The notes: generated by a model from the letters alone, not told the origin. A stretch of DNA of 60,000 nucleotides from Polytrichum commune (GCA_950295325.1 OX485807.1:12367001-12427000), one strand, 5' to 3'; shown: positions 47,892 through 59,760, numbered from the stretch's first letter. Numbers and translations: made by a program.

Positions 47892-49099
47892 ATGAAGAAT
47901 GTTATGAATGTTTTTGAATCTTCTATCAGTGGTTTTCAAATGAGCCCGATAATGGTTCCTGAGGTTTTGACAAACTTAGAAATCATGGTCTCGAAACCAA
48001 GACAGAAAGATATTCAATATGTTGGGTCTCTTGATTTTGTTTCAGTTTTTAACCATTTTGTTCCATGGTTTTTTTGAATGATCTCCAAAGTGTTTTCAAG
48101 GGTTATGGCAATTGAATCTTAGGGGCTCTGAAAATTGCCATCTCGGAGTTTGTAGTCTAGGATCTAAGGCAACAATTTCAAACACTTTGGGGGCCTTGTG
48201 AGATTTTCCATACCCTAAAATTTGTTGTGCACTTGCTAGGTTCCTAGGGGATACTGCCATTTGGTCATTTGGAGAACACTTGGGAACAAGCGTAAAATTT
48301 TCAACAAATTCTAGGCTTTCAAAATGTTGTAAACTGTTGTTTTGGATCCTCAAAATACAATTCAATTGCCAAAACTCTGGGGGTCATTTGGAAAGCACTT
48401 GATATCTAGACATTCAAGCATTTGGGAGGACCGCATTTATTTGATGTCAAAAAGCCTATTGTGGCAACAAGTGATGAAGTGTCGGCCCATTGTGTTCTTG
48501 TTGACAAACTATTTATGTGAAATTGAAGTTGCCATTGCAAAAAGACTACTTGCTAGAGACCACAAAACACTTGTTATCGACACATGTATCCCTCATGTAA
48601 TTCCAAAAAAATAGATCTAAATTGAATTGAAATGGACATCAAAAAAAGGAGAGGGGAAATCATCTAGTATTGAGCTTTGTGGATGAAAGTTGCAATTTGG
48701 TAGGAATTTGTGGTCCTGCTAGAATGTTATATTATTGAACCACTAGTTGTTACGATGGCTAAAACTAATGGCTTCATTGGAATCATTCAAATGACAAGAT
48801 TACTATGATGGGGCTCTACGAGTTTGCGATGCAGGTTGCATTTTAAATCAAAGTGGCAAACATGATGCACATGAAATGTGAATGAAAGTCATATTCTTAA
48901 GGTGAGATTATCATTGTGCTCTAGAGAAGTTCAAAATTAATGATAAATTGGCATCATGCCAAGAAGAAGAAGAAGGAATTCAATGGCATTCACTTTCATG
49001 TTCACTCCAGATTTGTAACGCTATGGGCACCGTATCGACAAGGGGATGAAAATTTGCTCTACGATTTGCCAAATCCATATTGATACCACCACTACAACA
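47892..49099. other. Gene-free DNA
   Basis: 48096-48390 has TGGCAATTGAATCTTAGGGG near one end and ATTCAATTGCCAAAACTCTG near the other, a weak inverted pair. Frames are short and unrecognised. Confidence 0.35.
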
Positions 49100-50099
49100 T
49101 TATGACCGGGGAAAGAACCGCACAACAAATCATACTTGATAAGAGAAGTTTACTCTTTACCATATTCTTCTTCATTTTACAAACTACAAGCGTGACTACA
49201 AGCTACACTAGCACAAAGATACTACATCAATCACCCATCAAAAGTCCACCACATCTGCTCAAAATATCATCCACAAATCCCTTCACCAAACCTCCACCAA
49301 AGATCTTGTTATCCGTCCCAAAACCCTAACCAACAATGCCTCAACCTCATCCTCATTTAATATGTGCAAGCCCAGCCAAGATTTCAATTTGATCTACATT
49401 CTAAAAATCCTATGCTACCCACTTCCAGGTCCACACCTCAAGCCACAAAGAGCGCTACCACTTCCAAGCTCCAAGTTTGCATAAAAACAAAGCGCAATGA
49501 ATTAGCAACACCACTCAAAAATCAAACCAAGACAAATCTAAGTCAAAATCACACACCATGCATCCCACGACCACCCCACCAACATCCCTACAAGAATAAA
49601 ATTACACACTACACCTCACATAAACCCCACCAGTCCCCCCGCAATAACAAACACACGCACACACACATACCATATCAAAACCTCAAAAACAAAGTAAGAA
49701 ATTACATGGCCATGGCACACAACTACCAATATGCTACACCTTAGTTTTTAATACCTACACCCACACCCAACCAAGCCCACAAACCCACCAATACATAAAC
49801 CAAAAACCTTAACTCAAAACCACTACAACCAACACCCATACAAACCAACAAGAACACACATTCGAGCAACCATGAGCTTAACTAGTACGCACCTGAATCG
49901 AGGAATAGTGAGTAAAAGTATTTGGGCTACAGTAGTTTATCAGCACCAAGAGCACACCGCCCAACACCAACATCCAACAACAAAGAAAGAGCCATTGTTG
50001 CAACAAAGAGATTACGGAATGGGGAGCTAACTAGAAGCCAACAACTTTCAAGTACCTCTCAAGAGCAAGGGCATAGCTACCAATGGCAATCATTTTGAC
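49100..50099 (+). other. A/C-rich block, probable mobile-element interior
   Basis: Strong strand asymmetry: the plus strand is A and C rich with very little G (for example 49200-49860). Frames such as 49364-49744 are low-complexity Pro/Thr/Lys/His translations of this bias. The bias continues into the coding remnant downstream, so this may be its untranslated or gag-like leader. Confidence 0.35.
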
Positions 50100-51160
50100 A
50101 TGGAGTTGGAGAATGTATCTCTAGCCCAAGGGAGTAGCTCTCTAAGATACTCAATTTCACAAAGTAGTCCCATTGGTAGCCAACGCCACCTAGAGGCTAC
50201 ACATGAAGTCATTAATCTAGAGGAGCCCACACTAGATGCAAAACAAAGAAAGCCAAATGGAGAAGAGAGAATGGCCCCAATCAACACCCACCAAGGGGAA
50301 GAGGCCAAAACACAAAGACAAACAAGGGAATCACCCTCGAAATTGATATTGTCTCTCAATTGTGGCCCGGCTTCCCCCATTCACAAGGCCATTGCCATAG
50401 AAAGAGGGAAAATGCCATTGGAAGGAAAATGACTAACTATGAGTTTGAATGTTTAAAATCCCCACCGAATGAAGCCGCCAAACTCCGCACCCTCCAACAT
50501 GTTTTCCCACAAGTTGCTCAAAAGCTCTACCCCAACAAGAGACCGGATGTGGTGTCAGGCCAATACCTTCACTTCACCCAAGTATTACACCATGAGAAGG
50601 TCAACCGGGAGACGGGCCTCTCCGAAGGCTACCAAATTATGATCCAATTTGATTCATGTTTCAAAATTATGAATAAGGTCGATGTGAAAAGTGCATACGT
50701 CACAAGACTCCGAAAACAAAATTCTACTTGGAACCAATTACACCAACCCCTTGGACATAGGATCAAATTCGGTCACCAAGAATTGGGCGGGCTTCATCAA
50801 AATGCACCTCAAACACTCACATGTTGATGGTATGGCTCTTTTACAAGGTACTTATGCCTTCGCATTGGAATTATAAGGGGGTGAAATGGTGATAAGGAAG
50901 GTAGAGAAATGAACGAACTTGTCACGCAAGCTTGTAACCTCTATATACACCTCAAAGGAGACTCATTAAGAGACACTCAAGCCCATGGTCTCTTTTGTAC
51001 ATTAGTCAAAGAGAGTTACTACAAGGGAAAACAACATGAATTTATAAGCCTCATTAAACTTGATGCCACCAAAGACTTTGCATTTCTTACTCTCATCTCC
51101 AAGGAAGTTACAAATATCATACTCAAATATGGATTAGTCTTCCAACATGAAAAAAATTGA
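50100..51160 (+). pseudogene. Frameshifted coding remnant of an unrecognised protein
   Basis: Four plus-strand frames follow one another with short overlaps: 50100-50432, ~50430-50740, ~50720-50876 and 50909-51160. Each break looks like a small indel or a lost stop. Recognisable pieces in order: MTNYEFECLKSPPNEAAKLR (about 50430); RPDVVSGQYLHFTQVLHHEK (about 50550); NWAGFIKMHLKHSHVDGMAL (about 50780); HLKGDSLRDTQAHGLFCTLV (about 50950). The combined length is about 340 codons. Composition is normal for a globular protein, unlike the low-complexity frames beside it. I do not recognise the family. The location in A/C-rich, LTR-dotted DNA suggests a mobile-element protein, but no polymerase, protease or integrase motif is visible. 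Confidence 0.45.
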
Positions 51161-51650
51161 GTTAGCATCACAAGGGATAAGGAATTCACTACACCATGTG
51201 AACTGCAAATTAACACTACCTTAGTTGCAGAAAAATCCCCCAAAAGTATACCCAAACATCCATAGTCATGGCCCCCAAAAACAAGTTTGGAGATGGCAAC
51301 ATAGGTGGCTTTAACTTCAACAACAACGTCAATCATGCGAAGGACAAGTAAGCATGTTGATACCATCTTTAGTGTTTTGTAAATGCCATGTACACCAAAT
51401 GGATTCACAAATCCATATACATATTCAGGAGATGAGTTGACTTTATGCCCTAGAAAGGAAGTATTGACAAATCAGACCCTAACAAAACCGCCCTCCGTCT
51501 CGCTTGTGCACCGACTCAGCAGTCAAATGCCCAACAACTTGAGGCCATGGGTAAGGCGAACACCAATTCTGCCCTCACCAAATCCCTCTTCACCAATTCC
51601 ATGTGGTAGTGTGAAGCACGGGGGGATCACACCCCCTTACATTTTGTAAC
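51161..51650 (+). other. Continuation of the A/C-rich block
   Basis: The plus strand stays A/C-rich. A frame at 51383-51649 is Pro/Ser/Thr-rich and ends before a G-rich patch (about 51620-51627). It may be the tail of the decayed element. Confidence 0.3.
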
Positions 51651-53729
51651 CACGTGCGATAATGGGGTATTTAATGGGGGGATATTTATGCACCTCTGAA
51701 TATGTTTTCCCTCCCTATATGTAGATATAAAGCTACTTTGACGTATTTTTTACCACCCTATATTTATTTGTAATTATTTAGAATGGCTAATTTTTGGCAT
51801 CATATTTTTTTTATAAATCGTACAAGTACCAAATAGTAAACGGAATACTATAGCATTGCAAAGTTGACTATGTGAGCAACAAACGTTCCATAGCATCTAT
51901 CTTGTCATTTAATCGGTTTCAATTAGTTTTACCAATGCTAAACCGTTCAAAATGCCGTTCAAAACACAATCAATAACACTTGGATATTATTTAAAAGGTT
52001 ACCAATAAACATGGAGATAACAAAATGTACAAGCTAACATAGACAAGTTGTAAAAACGGATAGAACAAAACAAGAAACACAATCAATTATCACAAAACAT
52101 GATTTTTTGCACAATTATGTACTCCAAAAACAAAAGATTGCATTCAAATGAAAGAAAGTTAAATACACAAATTGAAAACATTTACTTCAATTGTGTTCAC
52201 AAACACATTCAACCTTGTACCAAATATTTACAATGTGAAGGGTTAGAATATAACTATGCACCCTCTAATGCATGTCAATATCCTCTACAATGTCATGATA
52301 AGACTAAAAAAATTGGAGAGATTTGCTTAACACCAATGATGACGAATAACTAAAACTAATTGATGGCATGAGGCGGGTAACCTTTGAAGTTTCCAACCAC
52401 TCCACCAAGTCTTCCTCCAAGGCAGAGTGCAAGGCAAAGCGCAATCCTCTACGTCTACCACGGTGACGTTGCCAAATGTTGTAGCGCATCATCGATCATT
52501 TACAAAAGATTGTTGTAGCAAAAATATAATCAATAGAATGTTGGCATATTGACACTACTAGCATTACTATGATTACATAATGGAGTTTGTAATTTTATGT
52601 TTGAAATCTTCAAAAGAATCCTATAATTCTAGGGTTGGAAAGGATCATATGAAAAAAATTGGCTCACATTTCTGAGATGATCCCAATATCGGCCTTTCTA
52701 GAACCCAATTCCAACCTCACAAACATCTCTCTTTTTCATCTGAGTAATCTCCTAGTTTCCACGACATTAGTTCCAATTCGATGACAAAATTGGCCTCTCA
52801 TGGAATGACACCGCAATCTCCAGTAGGACCTCGTCCTCTGACTACGAAACCACATGTTACACAAAATCCGAATGACACATCTCATCAAAACGTACACATT
52901 TTTACAACTATTGGTAGCGACATCAGAACATCCCACTTGAGGTAGATGTCTCAAAGAACAAGATACAAGTACAGAATAACCTGGAAAACATCTCATCTTT
53001 CTACGCTCACATTCAAGTTTTGTAACTCTTCATCTTTCTACATCTCACATTTAGGAGGGCGTCGGAAATCAATAGCATGTTGTCAAAAAAACGGACAGTG
53101 AAAGGGAAAAATCAAGAAGTTGGAGTTTGAAATCAATTCTTACCGTATGCAAGCGGCGCAAGCTGAATCTTTGGCGCTCATGAAACACCTTGTGTGAACG
53201 TTATGAAGCAAAGAAGAAAACTCTAAAAAATGTGTCTTACCTACCGCCTATGCGCCACACTTCACCAACGCAAGACCTCCTACCCGAACGCTTCACCGCC
53301 TTCATGCCACTGTGCTTACCCAACCCTAAGCAAGCCAAGCGCCATTGAGAAGTCACAACGTTCCTTCCCCCAAAAAAATCCACAACATTTCCCTCCATAC
53401 TAACGCGCCTCATTCAAATTTGGACAAAATTTACACAATTCTTCATCCAAGTAGTCAAACCCATAATTATTCTATTGATCCTACTACACACATTTGGGGG
53501 GATCCAATATCTAATACTCTATTTTTTTCTACTGATTACTAAAATGGAGGAATTATTCACCACCCTATTTTACAAATAATTATGTAGAGGACATATTTCC
53601 AATGTTATGGTAGATCTAACGAATTTGTAAAATTTACCCTCGATGAATTAAATTGACCCTATTTTTTTATCTCACGTGGTTTCTAAAATTTCAATAGTCA
53701 CCTCCCCGTGGTGTGAAGAGTAGCTCAAC
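51651..53729. other. Gene-free AT-rich DNA
   Basis: 51660-51830 and 53490-53660 both hold G-run plus ATACCCTATA/CACCCTATTT words like the element at 2428-2777. Neither has two clear ends. No gene recognised. Confidence 0.35.
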
Positions 53730-54107
53730 TCACCACAAACAACAACCACAATAACAACACCAAAGTTGATGCGGCCACCGACAACATCATGCACCATGTT
53801 GTCAACATACAACAAAACATAGGTAGTATGGCTACGGGGTTCCAATTATCCCAACAAAGAATGCATGCAATCACTCAAAATCATGCCATGTCTCTCCCTA
53901 GCCTCTACAAACGCCTCCCCACCTCCAACCAACAAGGCCCTAGCACATCCACACACACATGCAGCCATCCACTCCAACTTCAAGCTCCACCCGGCTATCA
54001 TAGTCCACCTCAACACAATCACCCACAAAACCTTCCATCAAAGCCACAACCATCCTAATGCATAGCTCCTCACCGATACCATCACAATGCGCCACTTTGA
54101 TTAGTAT
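53730..54107 (+). other. A/C-rich fragment with Gln/Pro-rich frame
   Basis: The plus strand is A/C-rich again. A frame at 53789-54058 is rich in Gln, His and Pro, as expected from the bias. It runs into the target duplication of solo LTR 2, so the LTR was inserted into this A/C-rich DNA. Confidence 0.3.
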
Positions 54108-54816
54108 GCGTATGTGAGCCCAAAATGGTGCCCACATGTGGTGATTAACTCCTCGAAACCAATTTTAGTTTGACTTTGAGGTATTATGATTATTCACAAA
54201 ACATAAAAAGAGTGAAGTGTGGTGTGAATTTAACTTTAGGCATTAGGTGGTGTTGTGTGATTATTTCAAGGTTGATTTGAATAGGAGAATGCCTTGATTA
54301 TGTGAGTAAGGGGTAAGGTGAGGCAAGGCGAGCTCCGCGGGTTAAATGCCCACTTTTGGATCCGCCTTGTTAGTTTAGGAAGAAGGAAGCTTGGTGGAAG
54401 GGGATTAGTCCCTACTTTAGAGGTGAAGGTTAAGGGATTGTGATTGGAGGTGCTAATCCTCTCACCCTATCCTTACCTCTCTCTCCCTCTCTCCCTCTCT
54501 CCCTCTTTACTACTTAAGGTGGTTTCTCTCTCATTTTCCTCTCTCTCCATCAAGCGCTCTCAAGGGAGCAAGCTCTTAAGAGCTTGAGCCACGTGTGTGG
54601 GTTAGTAGTTTTTAGTAAAGTTAATTAGTTAAGCTCTCTCTCTCTCAAGTTCTCCCACGGGAGTGAGCTCTTATAGCTTGAAAGCCACATGTGTGGATTA
54701 GTTAGCCCTTAGTGATGTTAGAGAGTTAGTTTAGTTAATTAGTTCAAATCACGAAATCAAGTAGTAAGTATCTAGTTAGAGGCTTAGGGTCACCAAATTA
54801 GCTTGTAGTTTAGGAG

Positions 54817-55126
54817 GTCCAGCATACTGAGGAGCTATTGGCCTCGGTCCAGCATACTACGGGTTACCAACATACTAAGGAGCTACTGTCCTCGGACCAA
54901 CCGGCCGAGGAGCTACTGGCCTCGGTCCAGCATACTAAGGAGCTACTGTCCTTAGCTTGTAGTTTAGGAGGTCCAGCATACTGAGGAGCTACTGGCCTCG
55001 GTCCAGCATACTAAGGGCTACCAGCATACTAAGGAGCTACTATCCTCGGACCAGCGGCCGAGGAGCTACTGGCCTTGGTCCAGCATACTAAGGAGCTACT
55101 GTCCTCGGACCAACAGATTGAGGAGC
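54817..55126 (+). repeat. Minisatellite inside LTR 2
   Basis: Units of about 30 bp around GTCCAGCATACTAAGGAGCT followed by ACTGGCCTCG. Some are shortened or use GGCCGAGGAGCTACTGG. A ~154 bp higher-order block, starting AGCTTGTAGTTTAGGAGG, occurs at 54800 and again at 54954. Position within the LTR matches that of the LTR 1 array, but the unit is different. Confidence 0.8.
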
Positions 55127-55405
55127 AAGGGTAAACCAAGCCGAGCTGAGATGGGTAGACCTAATAATTAGTTGGAGACTAGGCTAGCTAAACCATCACC
55201 TAATGAGTGAGGTGGGTGACTTTAGAATTAGGACTTAGGGAGATGGCTTACTTAGATCAATCAATGTGTGAGTTGTGTGATTAGATAGCTAGGAGGGTGT
55301 GTGGTTTTTACAAGCAATTGTGTTGAGGTTAACCATTGAGGAAGTGTTTTTCAACACTTACATCTTCTTGGTAAAAATCAATCGCTTATAAAAAAAAAGG
55401 ATAAA

Positions 55406-55552
55406 ATGGAGGACACTAGCAAAGGCAATGTGAAGGAAAGGATAATCAAAGGCCAAAGGAGAATATCCTTGAGAGCTTGTGTTGTCAGGGCCGCCGGTTG
55501 GACCCTAGAAAAGGTCAACGCGACCACGAGCCAAGAGGCTACCTCTAAATAA
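55406..55552 (+). CDS. Small open reading frame in LTR 2 (48 codons)
   Basis: The ATG at 55406 opens a 48-residue frame ending TAA at 55550-55552. It is the counterpart of 45299-45463. Starts are MENVKDS there and MEDTSKG here; the conserved core is RRISLRAC, AAGWTLEK, TSQEA. The two versions differ in length by indels that keep the frame. Many third-base changes leave the residue unchanged. Lys/Arg-rich at the N-terminal half. Function unknown; see findings. Confidence 0.4.
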   Translation: MEDTSKGNVKERIIKGQRRISLRACVVRAAGWTLEKVNATTSQEATSK

Positions 55553-55689
55553 ACAAAGTAATTCAAAATGACATGAATGCTTAAGGATGTGAAGAGATCA
55601 ATTTTCACGCTACATACACTACATGTGATTCCCAAGACCATCACCCGGACTAGGACGCTTAAGGGTGGTGGAATTGGACTCACAGCGTA

Positions 55690-58069
55690 CACTTTTGATT
55701 GTTTGTTTCCTCTACCCTCGTTATGATAAATTGTGCAATTCACACAATCCCCACACAAAATACTCATTTAGATGCTATCCATCTTAACCCTCCTACCAAA
55801 AATTTCACTCTTGCACAAAAAGACACTTCTTAGTGTCTTACACACTTGCATCGCTCATCATATAACCAAACAAAGCATCCTCAAAGAGCTCAACACGTTT
55901 GTATTTTCTCTCTCTTGTTAGCCTCTTGATCCTCAAAACACTCTACATCAATGCCACAAATGTACGGACAATCACAAAAATATCCAACCCCACACATAAT
56001 ACACATCACACAACCAACCACACTAATAAAAAATCTCATATATATCCTCACCCTCCTAAGTATCCCTCACATTAAAAAATACTCATAGCACGCCCCTCAA
56101 TCCCAAAATAGTCCCCATCAATCCTAACCCACATTGGCACATCACACCCCACACAATGTACATATATCATCACTCTCCGTACCTCCCCACACCCACCTCC
56201 CACAAATTGTAACCTCACCTATAAAGCACAACCCCTACCAATAACCACATTATACAAAATAACTTAACCTACATCAAATACTATTTGATTGTAAAAACAC
56301 ACCTCCAAAAACCCAAAACAACCACAACCATCAAATTTTTTAAAAAAAAACCTAAGCATGTTTGTATTGATTGGAGGTGACATTCAACCAAACCTCGGAC
56401 CACTCAAACACATACTAAAAACCTTCCAGAAGAATATACACAAAGACAAAAGCAATACTTCATGCCCAACACCTTAAAATTACAACCACACTACTTGCAC
56501 CTTGAAGACATTGCCCAAACCCATAACCGAGAGGACAAAGTTTGAGCACAATTCATGCAAGGCCTAGCTTTTCACCCCATCCACAACAATGAATCCTTCT
56601 CACAACATGGTGGCTGAAACTACACCACCACTAGCCTTATAAATGGCTTCTACAAAAACATCCCACTTCACACCCTAGAAAAATGCCAAACCTTAAGTAA
56701 CCAAAATCAAAATTCATAGCATTACCCAACCAACCTCACACTCAACTCTGTACAACTAGCCCCAAAATCACACCAATCAACAGAATACCAACCAAAAATT
56801 ACCCACCCAACCCCTCAAGAAAACATACAAACACTCATTAAGTTCCAAGAAGCCACCAATCTAGGATCACAACTACTAACCACAACTCTACAAAACCATC
56901 AATGACCTCCACTAAATTGGAATTTTCCCAAGACACATTCCAAAACATCAACAATTACACTCAATACTTGCATCAAAGAAACATGTTTAAACAAACAAGC
57001 CCCCCTCCATAACATTAAGTAGGAATGCAAGGAGGGTACCCTTTGAGTACTCGCAATATCACCTCAACAAGAACGGGAAAGCTTCCAAAGCAAGGGTGAA
57101 TGAATGGATAATTAATCAAAAATAATAGCTTCAAGAAGGTATCAAAGAGGTTTTCAATGACGGTGTCGGGAGACTTTTCCAAAAAGTCCGACTACCTTTT
57201 TTACCTCACCAACTATTCCCGTTGTTTAATAGCTATTTAGATTTGTTTAGACTGAAATTTAGCCTAGATTAGAACCTTTACCACCACTTGGCATTAGTTT
57301 TGTCCTAGAAACCAACATAATTAATTCTAAGCATTGAAAGTAACTACCCAAATAGATTTAAAATAGCCTAAGTAAAACTTAAAAGTAGCGCCACCTTTGC
57401 TCTTGAAAGAGGATCAAACCAGCATGCGCCGGTTTGATGCTCTTTTGAGAAGGTCATTTTGGGCTTGCTACTTAATGTTATGTCTCCCTGCCTCACCACG
57501 CCCACCAGTGAGGAGTTTTCTTTCCCTACAAACAACAAAATTTATGGAAGCAACATCTAAAAACATACCATCTCAAAAATGTAAGCCATATGCATAATCA
57601 ACACCCAATTCTACCCCACTTGGATTACCCACCCACACATACAACAACTACAAACTCTCACAAATGTCATCCCACCACCTACCCCACAAGATAACTTAAC
57701 AAATCAATAATGGGTTTGCAAAATTGCCACAATAGAAGCCCATAAAAGCACCTCTACACAACATGATACATCATCACCAAATACATAATCATATCAAACA
57801 ACAAACCCAAAACAATACACAATAAAAAAATTAAATCCACCACCGACGCACCTCTAGATTACCTCCAAAACACAAAGAATAACATCCTTACACACCCTCA
57901 AGATATTGCCCAAATTATATGGCCCTCACAACAAGTCTCCTTCCAAAGACAAGCCCCATATGTGACAAACTTACCAACCACCCCTCAAACATGTCATTGT
58001 GCAATTAGAAAATACCCTTGCTATGGTTAAATGGCCTCATCCTTGAAGCAAGAGGCCCTAAAAACACCA
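55690..58069. other. A/C-rich DNA, probable retroelement interior
   Basis: The plus strand is poor in G over most of 55780-57010 and 57590-58060. No open frame of useful length exists on either strand. A different, less biased patch lies at 57010-57230. If the LTR end at 58070-58137 is real, this would be the interior of an element running leftward, heavily decayed. Confidence 0.3.
57384..57473. repeat. ~90 bp hairpin
   Basis: AAGTAGC begins the left arm and GCTACTT ends the right. The inner arms, GCTCTTGAAAGAGGATCAAA and its near inverse TTTGATGCTCTTTTGAGAAG, meet at CAGCATGCGCCGG. Lies inside the A/C-rich block but is not itself A/C-biased. Confidence 0.6.
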
Positions 58070-58137
58070 TGTCAGCCACAAACCCCCACCCTTAAGCGTC
58101 GTAATCCGGGTGAAAGCCCATGGCTCACATGTAATCA
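58070..58137 (-). mobile_element. Diverged LTR 3' end, reversed
   Basis: On the minus strand this reads ACATGTGAGCC, then CACCCGGATTACGACGCTTA, then AGGGTGGGGG and ends GGCTGACA. This is the same order as the last ~65 bp of LTRs 1 and 2. The bases just inside (minus strand, below 58070) start TGG, the usual first bases of a tRNA primer site. The match stops at about 58137, so this is a fragment or a related family. Confidence 0.4.
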
Positions 58138-58434
58138 CTTGACCACTTCAGACTGGGAATACAACTCCCAATACTCCAACAATGGGGATCATTAACACAC
58201 TTCCTTTATTCGATCAATGCCATGCCCAAGTATTCAGAAATACTATTGGTCCTAACCCTTACGAAATCCCAAAACCCACAACCCACAAGTCTTATCCTAC
58301 TTTCTTACTTGAACGATCTCACCCAACCTCGGTATGTGGGTTAGCATATACCCAAGGTATTTTGATTAACCATTACCTAATTAGAGCCTGATGCTCACAA
58401 CCCGGCTTATTAACTAGCTGCACTGACTAAAACC
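58138..58434. other. Gene-free DNA
   Basis: A 69-codon frame (58182-58391) has no recognisable content. Nothing else supported. Confidence 0.4.
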
Positions 58435-59760
58435 TAATTCCCATATCTCCGCTTACTACTTGTTGGCCGCCCCCTGTCTTCCTTCTGCAACTCGTTCTCG
58501 GCTGATCCAGGTCGACAACTTGTCTGAACCCCTTGCGCGTACACTGACTGACCCTCACCAGCTAAACTGTCGCGCACCTCTCCATGAGGAGTGCCCGAAA
58601 CACCATGGGCACAAGGGGACCCCGGAGTGACACCCGGGACTTGTGGCGCCGTTGGTGAGAGGGCCCAAGTGATCCTAGTGTGGGTGAGGGCCCGGGCGTT
58701 GGGAACGCCTCCCACCCACAAAGACTAGGAGGCACAAGGGTAAGGCCATGAGTTATGCGTAGCTCATGGTGTGGTGATTCTAGAAAGCCCAAGAACACCT
58801 CAATCGGAGGTGTGAGCTAGGAGTTATGGCCATTTGAGTGGGGCGCTGTCCCGGGACAGCGCCCTGGTACAGCAGTGCCTGCGAGTGATTCCCGGGACTG
58901 CCAAGGTTCAAAGAGGCATAACTTCCTCAATACTTGCCCGAATGGGGCAAGTGAGGAGTCCATCAGCATCTACGTGAAGCGTAGATGAAGATGGAGTGGT
59001 TGGTTGTTATGATCAGACATCATACAAGGAAGTTATGATGGTCTGAAGCTGCTGGGGGGTTCTAGGCCCAGCAGCTAAAGGAAAATGTCCACTTGGCCCC
59101 AACTCTTGGTAGAGAGACAAGAGGTTGGTTGACGGTGGGGTAGGGGCCCCGCGTGAAGTCCTAGAGGCTTATATGGGTGAGGTGGTGTGGCCTCACCCAC
59201 CCGAGGCCGAACGGCAAGGCCTCCATGGGCATTGGCCCATTGTGAGGCCATAGTTGCCTAGTATGGTTCGGGTTGTTGTAGTGTTGCTCCGGCAATGCGA
59301 TGATCAACATGGGATTGGACTTCCATGGATGGAAGTCCACATCTAGGAATGGATTACCGATTAAGGGGTGAGTCCCGAAAGCAAAGTAGGAGGGTTGGTT
59401 CCCTCCTATGAACTATAAGGTCCGGGGTAGGAGGAGCTAATCATTAGCATGGCGGAATGCGAATGGTTAGCGCTCGTAACCTTTGCTAGAATTGAAAATT
59501 GGCAAGATTGTCAAGGGGGGCTAGCAAGGGTTGCGACATAAACTGGGAACCGGGGAGCTCAGGCCCCGTTGGGTGCTCGGAGCAGCAGATTATCAATCGA
59601 TCCCTCAGTCATTCGGCAGTATGGAGGCTTGTTGACTGAATCACCCAGCCTGTAAACCCAACGCCCACCTCTTGGCCTAGGGAAAGTTAGTATGCGAGCA
59701 GAGAGCACAGAGCGGAGAGTGGAGAACTCAATTTGGGACATGAATTGAGAGGAAAAATGC
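58435..59760. other. GC-rich block with many stem-loops
   Basis: Sharp rise in GC against both flanks. Contains a perfect 24-bp palindrome (58841-58864, arm GGGCGCTGTCCC) and a 22-bp hairpin (59318-59339, arm GGACTTCC). Others are AGCTGCTGGG---CCCAGCAGCT (about 59047-59076), CTACGTGAAGCGTAG (about 58971) and GGCCTCA--GAGGCC (about 59190). GGCTTATATGGGTG (about 59168) is TATA-like. The frames present overlap on both strands without domains. Likely an LTR or leader of another retroelement; boundaries not found. Confidence 0.4.

Larger units (their letters stand above)
54113..55684 (+). mobile_element. Solo LTR 2 of the same family as LTR 1
   Basis: Begins TGTGAGCCCAAAATGGTGCC and ends GGACTCACA. 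It is flanked by a perfect 5-bp duplication, GCGTA, at 54108-54112 and 55685-55689. Because this differs from the duplication at LTR 1, the two are independent insertions and not the ends of one element. Length 1572 bp. The same internal order applies: near-identical first ~480 bp, pyrimidine-rich promoter-like zone (about 54475-54535, with CTACTTAAGG), minisatellite, GTGTTTTTCAACACTT foldback, small open frame, then a conserved stretch CACCCGGACTAGGACGCTTA before the 3' end. Confidence 0.9.

Noticed and set aside
43910-55684. One intact LTR retrotransposon with LTRs at 43910 and 54113
   Set aside because: Each LTR has its own perfect 5-bp target duplication (TGAGC and GCGTA), so they are separate solo LTRs; the DNA between lacks polymerase or integrase motifs.
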